From: Streptomyces longisporoflavus
GTDB lineage: Bacteria; Actinomycetota; Actinomycetes; Streptomycetales; Streptomycetaceae
Assembly (NCBI RefSeq): GCF_014649775.1
Contig: NZ_BMTR01000012.1
Span: forward strand, 1-64,000
Reading direction: 5' to 3'
Length of the DNA: 64,000 bases
Position 1 is the first letter of the stretch; the number at the start of each line of letters is the position of its first letter. The notes under the pieces are model-generated. The model ran no database searches. It saw nothing but the letters and a program-made list of their open reading frames with translations, and was not told where the DNA came from. Below are positions 17,989-26,036 of this stretch, in pieces. Made by a program: the position numbers and the translations under genes.

Positions 17989-20900
17989 TGCTGGCTCCCG
18001 TCGGGGCGCTCACTGTCGGTGCCGTGCGGCGGCTGCGGGGGCTGTGGCGGTACCGGAGGCTGCTGGTGCCCGTACACGGGGTCGTACGACTGCCCGTACT
18101 GCTCGGCGCCGCCCTGCGCGCCTCCGTAGGCGTACGGGTCGTACTGGCCGCCCTGGTAGGGGTCCTGGTACCCGGGCTGGTCGGACTGGTCGTAGCCGCC
18201 CGCCTGGTACTGCGCGTCCTGGTACTGCGCCTCCTGGTACTGCTGCCCGCCCTGGTACGTGCCGTAGTCGGCGCCCGTGTCCGCGGGGTGCGCGGGGTGC
18301 GCGGGGGCCTCCCACTCCTCGTACGACTGCTGCTGGGGCACCGCGGCGAAGGCTTCTTCCTCCGGAAGCGGAAGCGGAGGCGGCGGGGGCGAGGGCGAAA
18401 GCGCCCCGGCGTCGTCCTGCCCGGCGCCCGCCTGCGCCTGCGCGGCTTCCTGCTCGGCCTGGGCGGCCCGCAGCCTGCGCGCCCTGCGCCCCTCGCCCTC
18501 GACCGGCTGGGCCGGGATGACGGGCTCGTCCGGGAGGTCGTCGTCCACGTGACGGCGGCGGCCGGGAAGGGCCATGACCACCAGGACCACGGCGAGCGCG
18601 CCCTGCGCCCACAGCCACCCCGTGTGGCCCACCGGCGCGTCGTACGTGACGTCGAGCCGGCCGCCCGTCGCGGGCAGTTCGAAGCCCTGCGCCCAGCCGT
18701 CCAGGGTGGTCCCGGTCAGCGGGCGGCCGTCCAGGGTGGCCGTCCAGCCCTCGTCGGCCGCGTCGGCGAGCCGCAGCGTGCGGCCCTCGTCGCCGGCCGG
18801 GATGTTCGTGTGCAGCTCCACGGGGCCCGCGGCGACCGGCTGGGGGTCGCCGGAGCCGGGCACGATCGCGGCGCGCGAGACCTGCCGGTCCACGCGCCAC
18901 AGGGCGCTGCCGTCCTCCTGGCTGAGCCGGGTGAGGCCGGGCGTGGAGTCCAGGGTGCGGCTCATCTGGCGGGGCGCGCCGTCGCGTACGAGGACGTAGC
19001 GCACGGCGAAGCCGCCGAGCTGGTCCGCCTGGTCGGCGCCGGAGCCCGCGAGGAGCCGGGCGACGATCTTGTCGAGGTGCTGGTTCGAGCCGCCCGCCTC
19101 GGCGAGTTCGGCGTCACCGAGCCGGGCACCGGAGCCGCGCACGAGGGTGTACGAGACGCGGGCGGCCGACTCGCTGTCCAGGACGAGCGTGCGGGCCTGG
19201 TCCTGCGTGCCGCTCTCCTCGGCGACGAACGCGGGCACCTGCACCGGATCGCGCCGCTCCAGGGGGCCGTCGGCGCCGCGGATCATCCACCCGGCGGCGA
19301 CGAGGAGCGGTCCCGCGGCGGCGGCGAAGGCGATGAGGACGGCGACCGGCTGGCGCCAGCCGAAGCTCTGCTCGGCGACACGCGTGCGTGCGCCGTCGGC
19401 GCCGAGCGCGGCGGCGGCGAGGAGCGCGAGGCCGTAGCCGAGGGTGGCGGGCCCGGCCCACGCCGAGCCGTTCGAGAGCGCGGCGAAGACCAGCGAGACC
19501 AGTGCGGCGAGCCAGGCGGTACGGACGGCGAGCTGCCGCTCGGTGCGCAGGAGCGCGGCAAGGGCGGCGAGCACGATGCCGACGAGCAGCAGCCCGTCCA
19601 CGGTGCCGGGGCCGCCGGGGCTGCCGCCGAGCAGATCGAGCCCGGTCGCGGAGCCGGTGCCGAATTCGAGCCCGGCCTCGGTGAAGAAGCCGAAGGGCAG
19701 CAGCGAGAGCGACCAGGGCGCGAGGATCAGGAGCGGGGTGCCCAGTGCGGCGAGGAAGCGCAGGCCGTACGCCGCGATGTCGCCCCTGCGCACCACGAGG
19801 AGCGCGAGGCCGAGCACCAGTGCGATCGGCCACACGACCGGCGTGAAGGCGGTGGTGATCGTCAGGAGCAGGGCGAACGCCCAGGAGGCGCGCCAGCTGC
19901 CGCGGTTGCCCTCGGCGGAGGCCAGTCCGCTCGCCGCGATGCCCGCGCGCGCCATGAGCGGCAGCAGGATCGCCAGGACGGCGGTGCCGATGCGGCCGCC
20001 CGCGAGCGCGCCCGTGGCGGCCGGCAGGAAGGCGTAGGCGACCGAGGCCCAGGCGCGCAGCAGGCGCGACTCGACCAGCGGGCGCGAGGCGAAGTAGGCG
20101 GCGAACCCGGCCAGCGGCACCGAGCCGACGAGGAGCACGGTGACCGCGAGTCCGGTGGACCCGAACATCAGGGTGCTGAGCCCCGCGACGAGCGCGATGT
20201 AGGGCGGGGCCGACTGCGTGCCGCCGGTCCCCACGGGGTGCCAGGCGTCGAGATAGCGCGCCCAGAGGCCGGAGGAGTCGCCGGGGGCGGGAAGCAGTGC
20301 GCCGCCCGCGAGCGCGCCGCTGCCGAGGAGTTCGCGGCAGGCGATGAGCGAGGCGAAGAGGAGCAGCACGAAGAGCATCGGGCCCGGCTTGCGGGCCAGG
20401 CGCTTCAGACGTGCGAACTGCTCGACCTGGAGGAAGTCCGCGTCGTCCCCGCCGGGTCCGGATTCGACGGTTCCGTGCCGCCCCGCGCCGGTGACGGCCT
20501 CGGGGTCGGAACGGCCGACCACATTGCCCGCGACCTGTTCGACGGTGGCGCGCACGGTGGCGCCCGGCGGCGGGAACAGCGGCCGCAGCTCGGCCGGTTC
20601 GAGCGCCGGCTTGCCGCGCTTCTTGCGGGCGGCGGTGATCCGTCCGGGCCGCAGCAGCGTGCCGAGGAGACCGGCGACCTCGTCGACGGCCTGGCCGGGC
20701 ACCTTGCCGACCAGATACGCGACGGTGCGCAGCAGGGTGCCCACCACGAGCCGGAACAGCAACCAGGGCAGCACGGCCGCACGGGCGTTGACGAGCAGGG
20801 TGTAGGCGGCGCCCGCCTTGTCCACGCGGTGCGGCGACGTCGACGTACGGCCGACGCAGTCGACGGTGCGGCGCTCGCGGGATGAGGCCTCGGCGTGCCG

Positions 20901-21722
20901 TACGACGGCTTCGGGGGCGACCAGGACGCGGTGGCCGGCGTTCTGCGCGCGCCAGCACAGGTCGACGTCGTCCCGCATGAGCGGAAGGTGCCGGTCGAAG
21001 CCGCCCAGTTCGTCGAAGACGTCACGCCGGATGAGCATGCCCGCGGTGGACACGGAGAGGACCGGTCGTACGTGGTCGTGCTGGCCCTGGTCCTGTTCGC
21101 GGCGGTCGATGCCGGTCCAGCGGCGGCCGCTGTTGGCGATGGAGACGCCGACTTCGAGGAGCTGACGGCGGTCGTACCAGCCGCGGAGCTTGGGGCCGAC
21201 GATCGCGACGTCCTTGCCGACCTCGCGTTCGTTCTCCACGACGCGGAGCAGTTCGGCGAGGGCGCCCGGCTCGGGCGCGCAGTCGTCGTGCAGCAGCCAC
21301 AGCCACTGCTCGGGCTCGCCGTGGGGCAACTCCGGGAGGTCGTACGCCTCGTCCCGCCAGGTCCGGCTGACCGGGTCCCAGCCGCTGGGGCGCTTCAGAT
21401 ACGGCAGCTCCTCCGGAGTCAGCACGCCGGCGGTGCGGTTCGCCTCGTCGACGGCGGTGCCGAAGCCGGAGCGGCGGGCCAGGTGCAGGACGCGGTCGGG
21501 GCCGAGTGCCTCGGTGACCAGGCGGGCGGAGTCGTCCGCGCTGCCGGTGTCCGCGGCCACGGCGTTCTGCACCGGGCGCTCCTGGCCGAGCAGGCCGGCC
21601 AGGGCGTCGGGCAGCCAGCGGGCGCCGTCGTGGGAGACGATCACGGCGGTGACGACGTGCCGCGGGAACTCAGGAGCGGCAGCGTCGTGGTGAGCGGCTG
21701 CCGAATGGCTGTGCACGGACAT
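17985..21722 (-). CDS. Family 2 glycosyltransferase with polytopic membrane region
   Basis: 1245 residues. Residues ~20-290 are a GT-A family 2 domain: VTAVIVSHDGARWLPDAL for nucleotide binding, LLHDDCAPEPGAL for the metal-binding acidic pair, and GGFDRHLPLMRDDVDLCWRA for the acceptor/catalytic acid region. Residues ~430-1050 contain a dozen or more hydrophobic helices. The last ~190 residues are a cytosolic tail, charged at first, then very rich in Tyr, Gln, Gly and Pro. Likely transfers a sugar from an activated donor to a lipid-linked envelope glycan. Coupled to the DUF5719 gene by a GTGA overlap. Confidence 0.88.
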   Translation of the reverse strand: MSVHSHSAAAHHDAAAPEFPRHVVTAVIVSHDGARWLPDALAGLLGQERPVQNAVAADTGSADDSARLVTEALGPDRVLHLARRSGFGTAVDEANRTAGVLTPEELPYLKRPSGWDPVSRTWRDEAYDLPELPHGEPEQWLWLLHDDCAPEPGALAELLRVVENEREVGKDVAIVGPKLRGWYDRRQLLEVGVSIANSGRRWTGIDRREQDQGQHDHVRPVLSVSTAGMLIRRDVFDELGGFDRHLPLMRDDVDLCWRAQNAGHRVLVAPEAVVRHAEASSRERRTVDCVGRTSTSPHRVDKAGAAYTLLVNARAAVLPWLLFRLVVGTLLRTVAYLVGKVPGQAVDEVAGLLGTLLRPGRITAARKKRGKPALEPAELRPLFPPPGATVRATVEQVAGNVVGRSDPEAVTGAGRHGTVESGPGGDDADFLQVEQFARLKRLARKPGPMLFVLLLFASLIACRELLGSGALAGGALLPAPGDSSGLWARYLDAWHPVGTGGTQSAPPYIALVAGLSTLMFGSTGLAVTVLLVGSVPLAGFAAYFASRPLVESRLLRAWASVAYAFLPAATGALAGGRIGTAVLAILLPLMARAGIAASGLASAEGNRGSWRASWAFALLLTITTAFTPVVWPIALVLGLALLVVRRGDIAAYGLRFLAALGTPLLILAPWSLSLLPFGFFTEAGLEFGTGSATGLDLLGGSPGGPGTVDGLLLVGIVLAALAALLRTERQLAVRTAWLAALVSLVFAALSNGSAWAGPATLGYGLALLAAAALGADGARTRVAEQSFGWRQPVAVLIAFAAAAGPLLVAAGWMIRGADGPLERRDPVQVPAFVAEESGTQDQARTLVLDSESAARVSYTLVRGSGARLGDAELAEAGGSNQHLDKIVARLLAGSGADQADQLGGFAVRYVLVRDGAPRQMSRTLDSTPGLTRLSQEDGSALWRVDRQVSRAAIVPGSGDPQPVAAGPVELHTNIPAGDEGRTLRLADAADEGWTATLDGRPLTGTTLDGWAQGFELPATGGRLDVTYDAPVGHTGWLWAQGALAVVLVVMALPGRRRHVDDDLPDEPVIPAQPVEGEGRRARRLRAAQAEQEAAQAQAGAGQDDAGALSPSPPPPPLPLPEEEAFAAVPQQQSYEEWEAPAHPAHPADTGADYGTYQGGQQYQEAQYQDAQYQAGGYDQSDQPGYQDPYQGGQYDPYAYGGAQGGAEQYGQSYDPVYGHQQPPVPPQPPQPPHGTDSERPDGSQQ

Positions 21723-21825
21723 CGAGGTACGGGCCCCGGTTCGATATGGACTGCGGTGGACGCCTGCGCTTCATGGGGGCGCCGGGGCGTCTCGGACGGG
21801 GCCCCACACTAACGGCTGGCATCAC

Positions 21826-21868
21826 AACAGCCCGCCGCCTGTGGATAACCCACTGGCGGCGGGCTGTT
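21826..21868 (-). terminator. Terminator downstream of whmD
   Basis: Perfect 14-base stem (21826-21839 and 21855-21868) with a 15-base loop, 84 bases past the whmD stop and before the glycosyltransferase gene on the same strand. Confidence 0.7.
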
Positions 21869-21951
21869 CTTTACGTAGGGGTGTGCGCCGTTTGTTCGGG
21901 CCGGACAGGCTCTTGCGCGGGGTCTCCTGTCCGCTGCGAACTGGCCGGTGT

Positions 21952-22215
21952 TCAGACGGCGGCCTTCTTCAGCCGGCGGCGCTCGCGCTCCGAAAGACCG
22001 CCCCAGATTCCGAACCGCTCGTCGTTCGCCAGTGCGTACTCAAGGCATTCCGAGCGAACCTCACAGGCGAGGCAGACCTTCTTGGCCTCTCGCGTGGAGC
22101 CGCCCTTCTCGGGGAAGAAGGACTCGGGATCGGTCTGGGCGCACAGCGCGCGCTCCTGCCAGCCGAGTTCCTCGTCCGCGTCCTCGACCAGCAGTTCCTG
22201 AACCAGCTCGGTCAT
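21952..22215 (-). CDS. whmD: WhiB-family regulator WhmD (WhiB2)
   Basis: 87 residues. Four Fe-S ligands at Cys25, Cys48, Cys51 and Cys57 in the C-x(n)-C-x2-C-x5-C pattern, the GIWGG turn at 69-73, and a basic C-terminal RERRRLKKAA. Binds a 4Fe-4S cluster and acts with the principal sigma factor; WhmD/WhiB2 controls sporulation septation in Streptomyces and division in mycobacteria. GAGGGG precedes the ATG. A strong promoter lies at 22289-22318, giving a ~67-base leader. Position between the glycosyltransferase and fbiA matches the conserved actinobacterial order. Confidence 0.95.
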   Translation of the reverse strand: MTELVQELLVEDADEELGWQERALCAQTDPESFFPEKGGSTREAKKVCLACEVRSECLEYALANDERFGIWGGLSERERRRLKKAAV

Positions 22216-22288
22216 GTGCGCCCCTCGTCTGTCTGTGCGTCCCCGTGGTGCTTGCCGTTACCGATTTCGGCTGAACGACACGAGTGAA

Positions 22289-22318
22289 ATTACAAGTGTG
22301 CCGATCCGGGCCAGTCAA
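22289..22318 (-). promoter_or_regulatory. whmD promoter
   Basis: Minus-strand -35 TTGACT (22313-22318) and -10 TGTAAT (22289-22294) with an 18-base spacer; the start would be near 22282. Confidence 0.65.
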
Positions 22319-22617
22319 GCCGAGATCTGCTATTGGGCCCCTTATTCACCCTGCGGAACCAAGGTAATGCGGAAAGTGTTCAAATCGGCATAAACCCTGA
22401 CAGCCGTCAGCGTCCATCCCGAGGCGCCCCGCAACCGCTCTCACCGGACGCCTTCACCAGGGAAGGACGCCACGGAGATCGGTGCCGTTGCGACCGGCCC
22501 CCCGAAGCGAAGCGGATCACATTCGGGTCACGGGATCACAACGGGGTTTACGAGCCGGTCGCGCCGGTTGAAGCCCAACGTGTCCCCTGGGTGTCCCGTG
22601 TACCCCGTGCACAAACC

Positions 22618-22650
22618 TTTCACCTCACAGAACAACCGGATGAGGTGAAA
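22618..22650. promoter_or_regulatory. Perfect 10-base inverted repeat, candidate operator
   Basis: TTTCACCTCA (22618-22627) and TGAGGTGAAA (22641-22650), 13 bases apart, end 25 bases upstream of the -35 of the leader/dioxygenase promoter. The spacing would suit a dimeric regulator; a terminator is less likely because no gene ends nearby. Confidence 0.5.
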
Positions 22651-22675
22651 CATATCTCGCATAGCGGACATAGAG

Positions 22676-22707
22676 TTGACAGAGAAGGTGTGAGCCGGTC
22701 TTCTAGT
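22676..22707 (+). promoter_or_regulatory. Promoter for the Cys-rich leader and cysteine dioxygenase
   Basis: Perfect -35 TTGACA at 22676-22681. The best -10 is TTCTAG/TCTAGT at 22701-22707, with a rather long 19-20 base spacer. Transcription would begin close to 22712, which is the A of the leader ATG, so the leader mRNA is probably leaderless. Confidence 0.5.
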
Positions 22708-22711
22708 GGGC

Positions 22712-22804
22712 ATGCTCGCGAACTTGACACTCTCGACGACCCGCACCAGCGGGCTCCTCGGTGCTGTCCACGCGCGCTGTCGTTGTTCCTGTTCCAGCTG
22801 TTGA
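22712..22804 (+). CDS. Cys-rich leader peptide (attenuator candidate)
   Basis: 30 codons encoding MLANLTLSTTRTSGLLGAVH followed by ARCRCSCSSC and a TGA stop. Four of the last eight residues are Cys (23, 25, 27, 30), and all four use TGT, the codon Streptomyces strongly disfavours against TGC. There is no ribosome-binding site; the promoter places the transcript start at the ATG. The stop is 146 bases before the cysteine dioxygenase start. The arrangement resembles the polycysteine leaderless short ORFs that act as cysteine-responsive attenuators in mycobacteria. Ribosome stalling at the Cys codons would sense charged tRNA-Cys; this mechanism is inferred. Confidence 0.7.
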   Translation: MLANLTLSTTRTSGLLGAVHARCRCSCSSC

Positions 22805-22893
22805 GGCTGCCCGCTTCCGGCTGTTGAGCCCGCTTAGGCGCCGTATCGCCGCCCGAGCCGCTTTTCCCGTCCTTGGCCCTGCGGCCTCCTTCT

Positions 22894-22941
22894 GTTCCCT
22901 CGCATTTGCTCCAGCGACTCCCGACACTCACGTTGAGGAAC
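22894..22941 (+). promoter_or_regulatory. Possible stem hiding the dioxygenase ribosome-binding site
   Basis: GTTCCCTC (22894-22901) can pair with GAGGAAC (22935-22941) with one bulged base, covering the GAGGA that serves the ATG at 22951. Short, so only suggestive, but it is what a leader-controlled switch would need. Confidence 0.3.
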
Positions 22942-22950
22942 CACCGCACC

Positions 22951-23466
22951 ATGAACAGCGACAGCGACCTCCAGATCGCCGGCGACATCCTCGAAGTCAC
23001 GCACCTCCTGCAGCCCGCCCGCGAGCACCCGGCCACGGTGGCCGAGTTCGTCGGCATGGCCCGCACGATCGCGGCCGACCGCGCCCAGTGGGCCCACCTC
23101 GTCGAGTACGACGCGACGAGCCGGTGGTACCACCGCCTGCGCACGGGGCCGGGATACGAGGTCTGGCTGCTCTCCTGGGTACCCGGACAGGGCAGCGGGC
23201 CGCACGACCACGGGCCCTCCTCCGGCGTACTCACCGTCCTGGAGGGCGAACTGACGGAGCGTACGGAGCGCGGACAGCGTGCGCTCGGCGCGGGCGCCCA
23301 GCGTGTGTTCGCGCCCGGCTACGTCCACGACGTCGTCAACGACTCCCTGGAGCCCGCCGTCAGCCTGCACGTCTACTACCCCGGCCTGACCGACATGCCG
23401 ATGCACGCGGCGCGGTGCGGCGTACGGGAGACCGCTCCGGCGGCCGGAGATGTCGTAACCGCCTGA
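22951..23466 (+). CDS. Cysteine dioxygenase
   Basis: 171-residue cupin of the type I cysteine dioxygenase family; oxidises L-cysteine to cysteine sulfinate using non-haem iron and O2. Iron ligands appear as the HDH at residues 85-87 (PHDHGPSSG) and His126 (GYVHDV), and SLHVYYP near 138-144 is also typical. Length agrees with bacterial CDOs. ATG at 22951 with GAGGA 11 bases upstream. It follows a Cys-rich leader peptide, suggesting expression tied to cysteine supply. Other 3-mercapto-acid dioxygenases share this fold, so the substrate is likely but not proven. Confidence 0.88.
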   Translation: MNSDSDLQIAGDILEVTHLLQPAREHPATVAEFVGMARTIAADRAQWAHLVEYDATSRWYHRLRTGPGYEVWLLSWVPGQGSGPHDHGPSSGVLTVLEGELTERTERGQRALGAGAQRVFAPGYVHDVVNDSLEPAVSLHVYYPGLTDMPMHAARCGVRETAPAAGDVVTA

Positions 23467-23500
23467 CGCGCTGTCGTATGTGCCTGACATGCTTGGGCTC

Positions 23501-24457
23501 ATGCGCATTGTGGTCCTGGCCGGCGGTATCGGCGGCGCCCGTTTCCTCCGCGGGCTCAAGAAAGCCGCGCCTGACGCGGACATCACCGTCATCGGCAACA
23601 CCGGTGACGACATCCACCTGTTCGGCCTCAAGGTCTGCCCCGACCTCGACACCGTGATGTACACCCTCGGCGGCGGCATCAACGAAGAGCAGGGCTGGGG
23701 TCGTACGGACGAGACATTCAAGGTCAAGGAAGAACTCGCCGCCTACGGAGTGGGGCCCGAGTGGTTCGGGCTCGGCGACAGGGACTTCGCCACCCACATC
23801 GTGCGGACGCAGATGCTGGCCGCCGGATACCCGCTCAGCGCGGTGACGGAAGCGCTGTGCGAGCGCTGGCAGCCGGGCGTGCGGCTCATCCCGATGTCGG
23901 ACGACCGCGTCGAGACGCATGTCGCCGTCACGATCGACGGCGAGCAGAAGGCCGTGCACTTCCAGGAGTACTGGGTGCGCCTGAGGGCGTCCGTGGACGC
24001 GCAGGCCGTCGTGCCGGTCGGCGCGGAACAGGCCAAGCCCGCGCCCGGCGTCCTGGAGGCCATCGCCGAGGCGGACATCGTGCTCTTCCCGCCGTCCAAC
24101 CCCGTGGTGAGCGTCGGCACGATCCTCGCCGTGCCGGGGATCCGCGAGGCCATCGCCGACGCGGGCGTGCCCGTCGTCGGGCTCTCCCCCATCGTCGGGG
24201 ACGCGCCCGTGCGGGGCATGGCCGACAAGGTGCTCGCCGCGGTGGGCGTGGAGTCCTCGGCCGCCGCGGTCGCCGAGCACTACGGAAGCGGGCTGCTTGA
24301 CGGGTGGCTCGTCGACACGGTGGACGCCGGGGTCGTGGAGCGGGTCGAGTCGGCGGGCATCCGGTGCCGGGCGATTCCGCTGATGATGAGCGACGCCGAC
24401 GCCACCGCCGAGATGGCGCGGGCGGCGCTCGCTTTGGCGGAGGATGTGCGCGCGTGA
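23501..24457 (+). CDS. fbiA: F420 biosynthesis phosphoenolpyruvyl/phospholactate transferase
   Basis: 318 residues, CofD/FbiA family. Transfers the phosphoenolpyruvyl (or 2-phospholactyl) group from its GDP-linked donor to the deazaflavin Fo, making (dehydro-)F420-0. The N-terminal MRIVVLAGGIGGARFLRGL is the nucleotide-binding loop; GNTGDDIHLFGL and the later FPPSNPVVSVGTIL are family hallmarks. The start at 23501 lacks a strong ribosome-binding site; ATGs 12 and 21 bases upstream are in frame. Its stop overlaps the fbiB start (GTGA), so the two are coupled. fbiC and fbiD are not in this window. Confidence 0.94.
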   Translation: MRIVVLAGGIGGARFLRGLKKAAPDADITVIGNTGDDIHLFGLKVCPDLDTVMYTLGGGINEEQGWGRTDETFKVKEELAAYGVGPEWFGLGDRDFATHIVRTQMLAAGYPLSAVTEALCERWQPGVRLIPMSDDRVETHVAVTIDGEQKAVHFQEYWVRLRASVDAQAVVPVGAEQAKPAPGVLEAIAEADIVLFPPSNPVVSVGTILAVPGIREAIADAGVPVVGLSPIVGDAPVRGMADKVLAAVGVESSAAAVAEHYGSGLLDGWLVDTVDAGVVERVESAGIRCRAIPLMMSDADATAEMARAALALAEDVRA

Positions 24458-25881
24458 GCTTCTCGGACGCTGATTCGGACACGGGCTCGGACGCGGGTTC
24501 TGACACGGATGTGGATGCCGGGGCTTCGCCGTCGTTTCGGGTGTGGGCCGTTCCCGGGCTGCCCGAGGTGCGGCAGGGGGACGATCTCGCCAAGCTGATC
24601 GCCGCCGCCGAGCCGGGGCTCGCCGACGGTGACGTGCTCCTGGTCACCTCGAAGATCGTCAGCAAGGCCGAGGGGCGGATCGTCGAGGCGAGCGACCGCG
24701 AGGCGGCGATCGACGCGGAGACGGTGCGGGTGGTGGCGCGGCGCGGCACTCTGCGCATCGTCGAGAACCGGCAGGGCCTTGTCATGGCCGCCGCCGGTGT
24801 CGACGCCTCCAACACTCCCGCCGGGACCGTGCTGTTGCTGCCCGAGGACGCCGACGCCTCGGCGCGCGCGGTGCGGGACGGGCTGCGGGACGTGCTGGGC
24901 GTGGACGTCGGGGTCGTGGTCACGGACACCTTCGGGCGGCCCTGGCGCAATGGCCTGACCGATGTCGCCATCGGGGCGGCGGGCGTGCGGGTCCTCGACG
25001 ATCTGCGCGGGGGCGTCGACGCGTACGGCAATCCGCTGAGCGCGACGGTCGTCGCCACCGCTGACGAGTTGGCCGCCGCCGGGGATCTGGTCAAGGGGAA
25101 GGCTGCGGGGCTGCCGGTGGCGGTGGTCCGGGGGCTTTCGCATGTGGTGGACGGGGCTGGTGCGTTGCCGTCCGGTGACGGGGCTGGTGCGTCGTCGTCC
25201 GGTGACGGGGCTGGTGGGTCTGCTGGCGGGGCTCGCGCCATGGTGCGTAGTTCGCGGGACGACATGTTCCGGCTCGGGACGTCCGAGGCCGTACGGGAGG
25301 CCGTGACGCAGCGGCGGACCGTCCGGGAGTTCACGGACGAGCCGGTGGACCCCGGGGCCGTCAGGCGGGCCGTGGCGGCGGCCGTGACCGCACCGGCGCC
25401 GCATCACACGACGCCGTGGCGGTTCGTCCTGCTGGAGTCCGAGGAGTCGCGGGTGCGGCTGCTCGACGCGATGCGGGACGCGTGGGTCGCGGACCTGCGG
25501 CGGGACGGCAAGTCCGCGGAGTCCATCGCGAAGCGGGTGCGGCGGGGGGACGTCCTGCGCAGGGCGCCCTATCTGGTGGTGCCCTGCATGGTCATGGACG
25601 GCTCCCATACGTACGGGGACGAGCGGCGGGACGCGGCCGAGCGGGAGATGTTCGTGGTCGCCGCGGGGGCCGGGGTGCAGAACTTCCTTGTGGCTCTCGC
25701 CGGGGAGCGGCTGGGGTCCGCGTGGGTCTCGTCGACGATGTTCTGCCGGGATGTCGTACGGGAGGTTCTCGGGCTTCCGGGGTCGTGGGACCCGATGGGG
25801 GCGGTGGCCGTGGGGCATGCGGCGGGGGAGCCTGCGGCTCGGGCTGCGCGGGGTGTGGGGGGCTTCGTCCGGGTGCTTTGA
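24454..25881 (+). CDS. fbiB: Bifunctional F420:gamma-glutamyl ligase / dehydro-F420 reductase
   Basis: 475 residues, GTG start inside the fbiA stop. After an acidic Ser/Asp N-terminus (1-28), residues ~30-230 are the CofE ligase that adds glutamates to F420-0 (LVTSKIVSKAEGRI; TDTFGRPWRNGLTDVAIG). Residues ~265-470 are an FMN nitroreductase-like domain (QRRTVREFTDEPVD; GAGVQNFLVAL) which in M. tuberculosis reduces dehydro-F420-0. The domains are joined by a Gly/Ala/Ser linker encoded by three 27-base repeats. The two-domain form is typical of actinobacteria. Confidence 0.94.
   Translation: MSFSDADSDTGSDAGSDTDVDAGASPSFRVWAVPGLPEVRQGDDLAKLIAAAEPGLADGDVLLVTSKIVSKAEGRIVEASDREAAIDAETVRVVARRGTLRIVENRQGLVMAAAGVDASNTPAGTVLLLPEDADASARAVRDGLRDVLGVDVGVVVTDTFGRPWRNGLTDVAIGAAGVRVLDDLRGGVDAYGNPLSATVVATADELAAAGDLVKGKAAGLPVAVVRGLSHVVDGAGALPSGDGAGASSSGDGAGGSAGGARAMVRSSRDDMFRLGTSEAVREAVTQRRTVREFTDEPVDPGAVRRAVAAAVTAPAPHHTTPWRFVLLESEESRVRLLDAMRDAWVADLRRDGKSAESIAKRVRRGDVLRRAPYLVVPCMVMDGSHTYGDERRDAAEREMFVVAAGAGVQNFLVALAGERLGSAWVSSTMFCRDVVREVLGLPGSWDPMGAVAVGHAAGEPAARAARGVGGFVRVL
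25150..25230 (+). repeat. Three 27-base tandem repeats in the fbiB linker
   Basis: Units begin at 25150, 25177 and 25204 with GACGGGGCTGGTG and encode DGAGALPSG, DGAGASSSG and DGAGGSAGG (residues 233-259), exactly between the two catalytic domains. Confidence 0.9.
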
Positions 25882-25971
25882 TCTCGCCGGGGGGCGTTGG
25901 AACTGGGGGCCCGGGGGGCTCGGGGGGCTTGGGGCTTTTCGCTTGGCTGCGGGCTGGTGGGGGCTTGTCGC

Positions 25972-25996
25972 GCAGTTCCCCGCGCCCCTGAAAAGG
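25972..25996. repeat. Single half-element of the dispersed inverted repeat
   Basis: GCAGTTCCCCGCGCCCCTGA followed by AAAGG; the same core forms the arms of the elements at 53029-53148, 56895-57034 and 57049-57164. Here only one arm is present. Confidence 0.75.
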
Positions 25997-26036
25997 CTGC
26001 TTCTTCGGCTGCGGGTGCGTCGTGGTTGCTCGCGCC

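Larger units (their letters stand above)
22216..22675. other. whmD / cysteine dioxygenase divergent region
   Basis: About 460 bases without a supportable gene. It contains the whmD promoter (22289-22318) and a perfect 10-base inverted repeat (22618-22650). The sequence from 22330 to 22610 shows nothing recognisable. Confidence 0.5.

Noticed and set aside
18024..20885. 953-codon open frame on the plus strand opposite the glycosyltransferase
   Set aside because: Same antisense effect; the minus-strand gene has clear GT2 motifs and membrane helices.
22528..22746. 72-codon minus-strand ORF between whmD and cysteine dioxygenase
   Set aside because: No ribosome-binding site or conserved content; it runs antisense through the leader promoter and inverted repeat.
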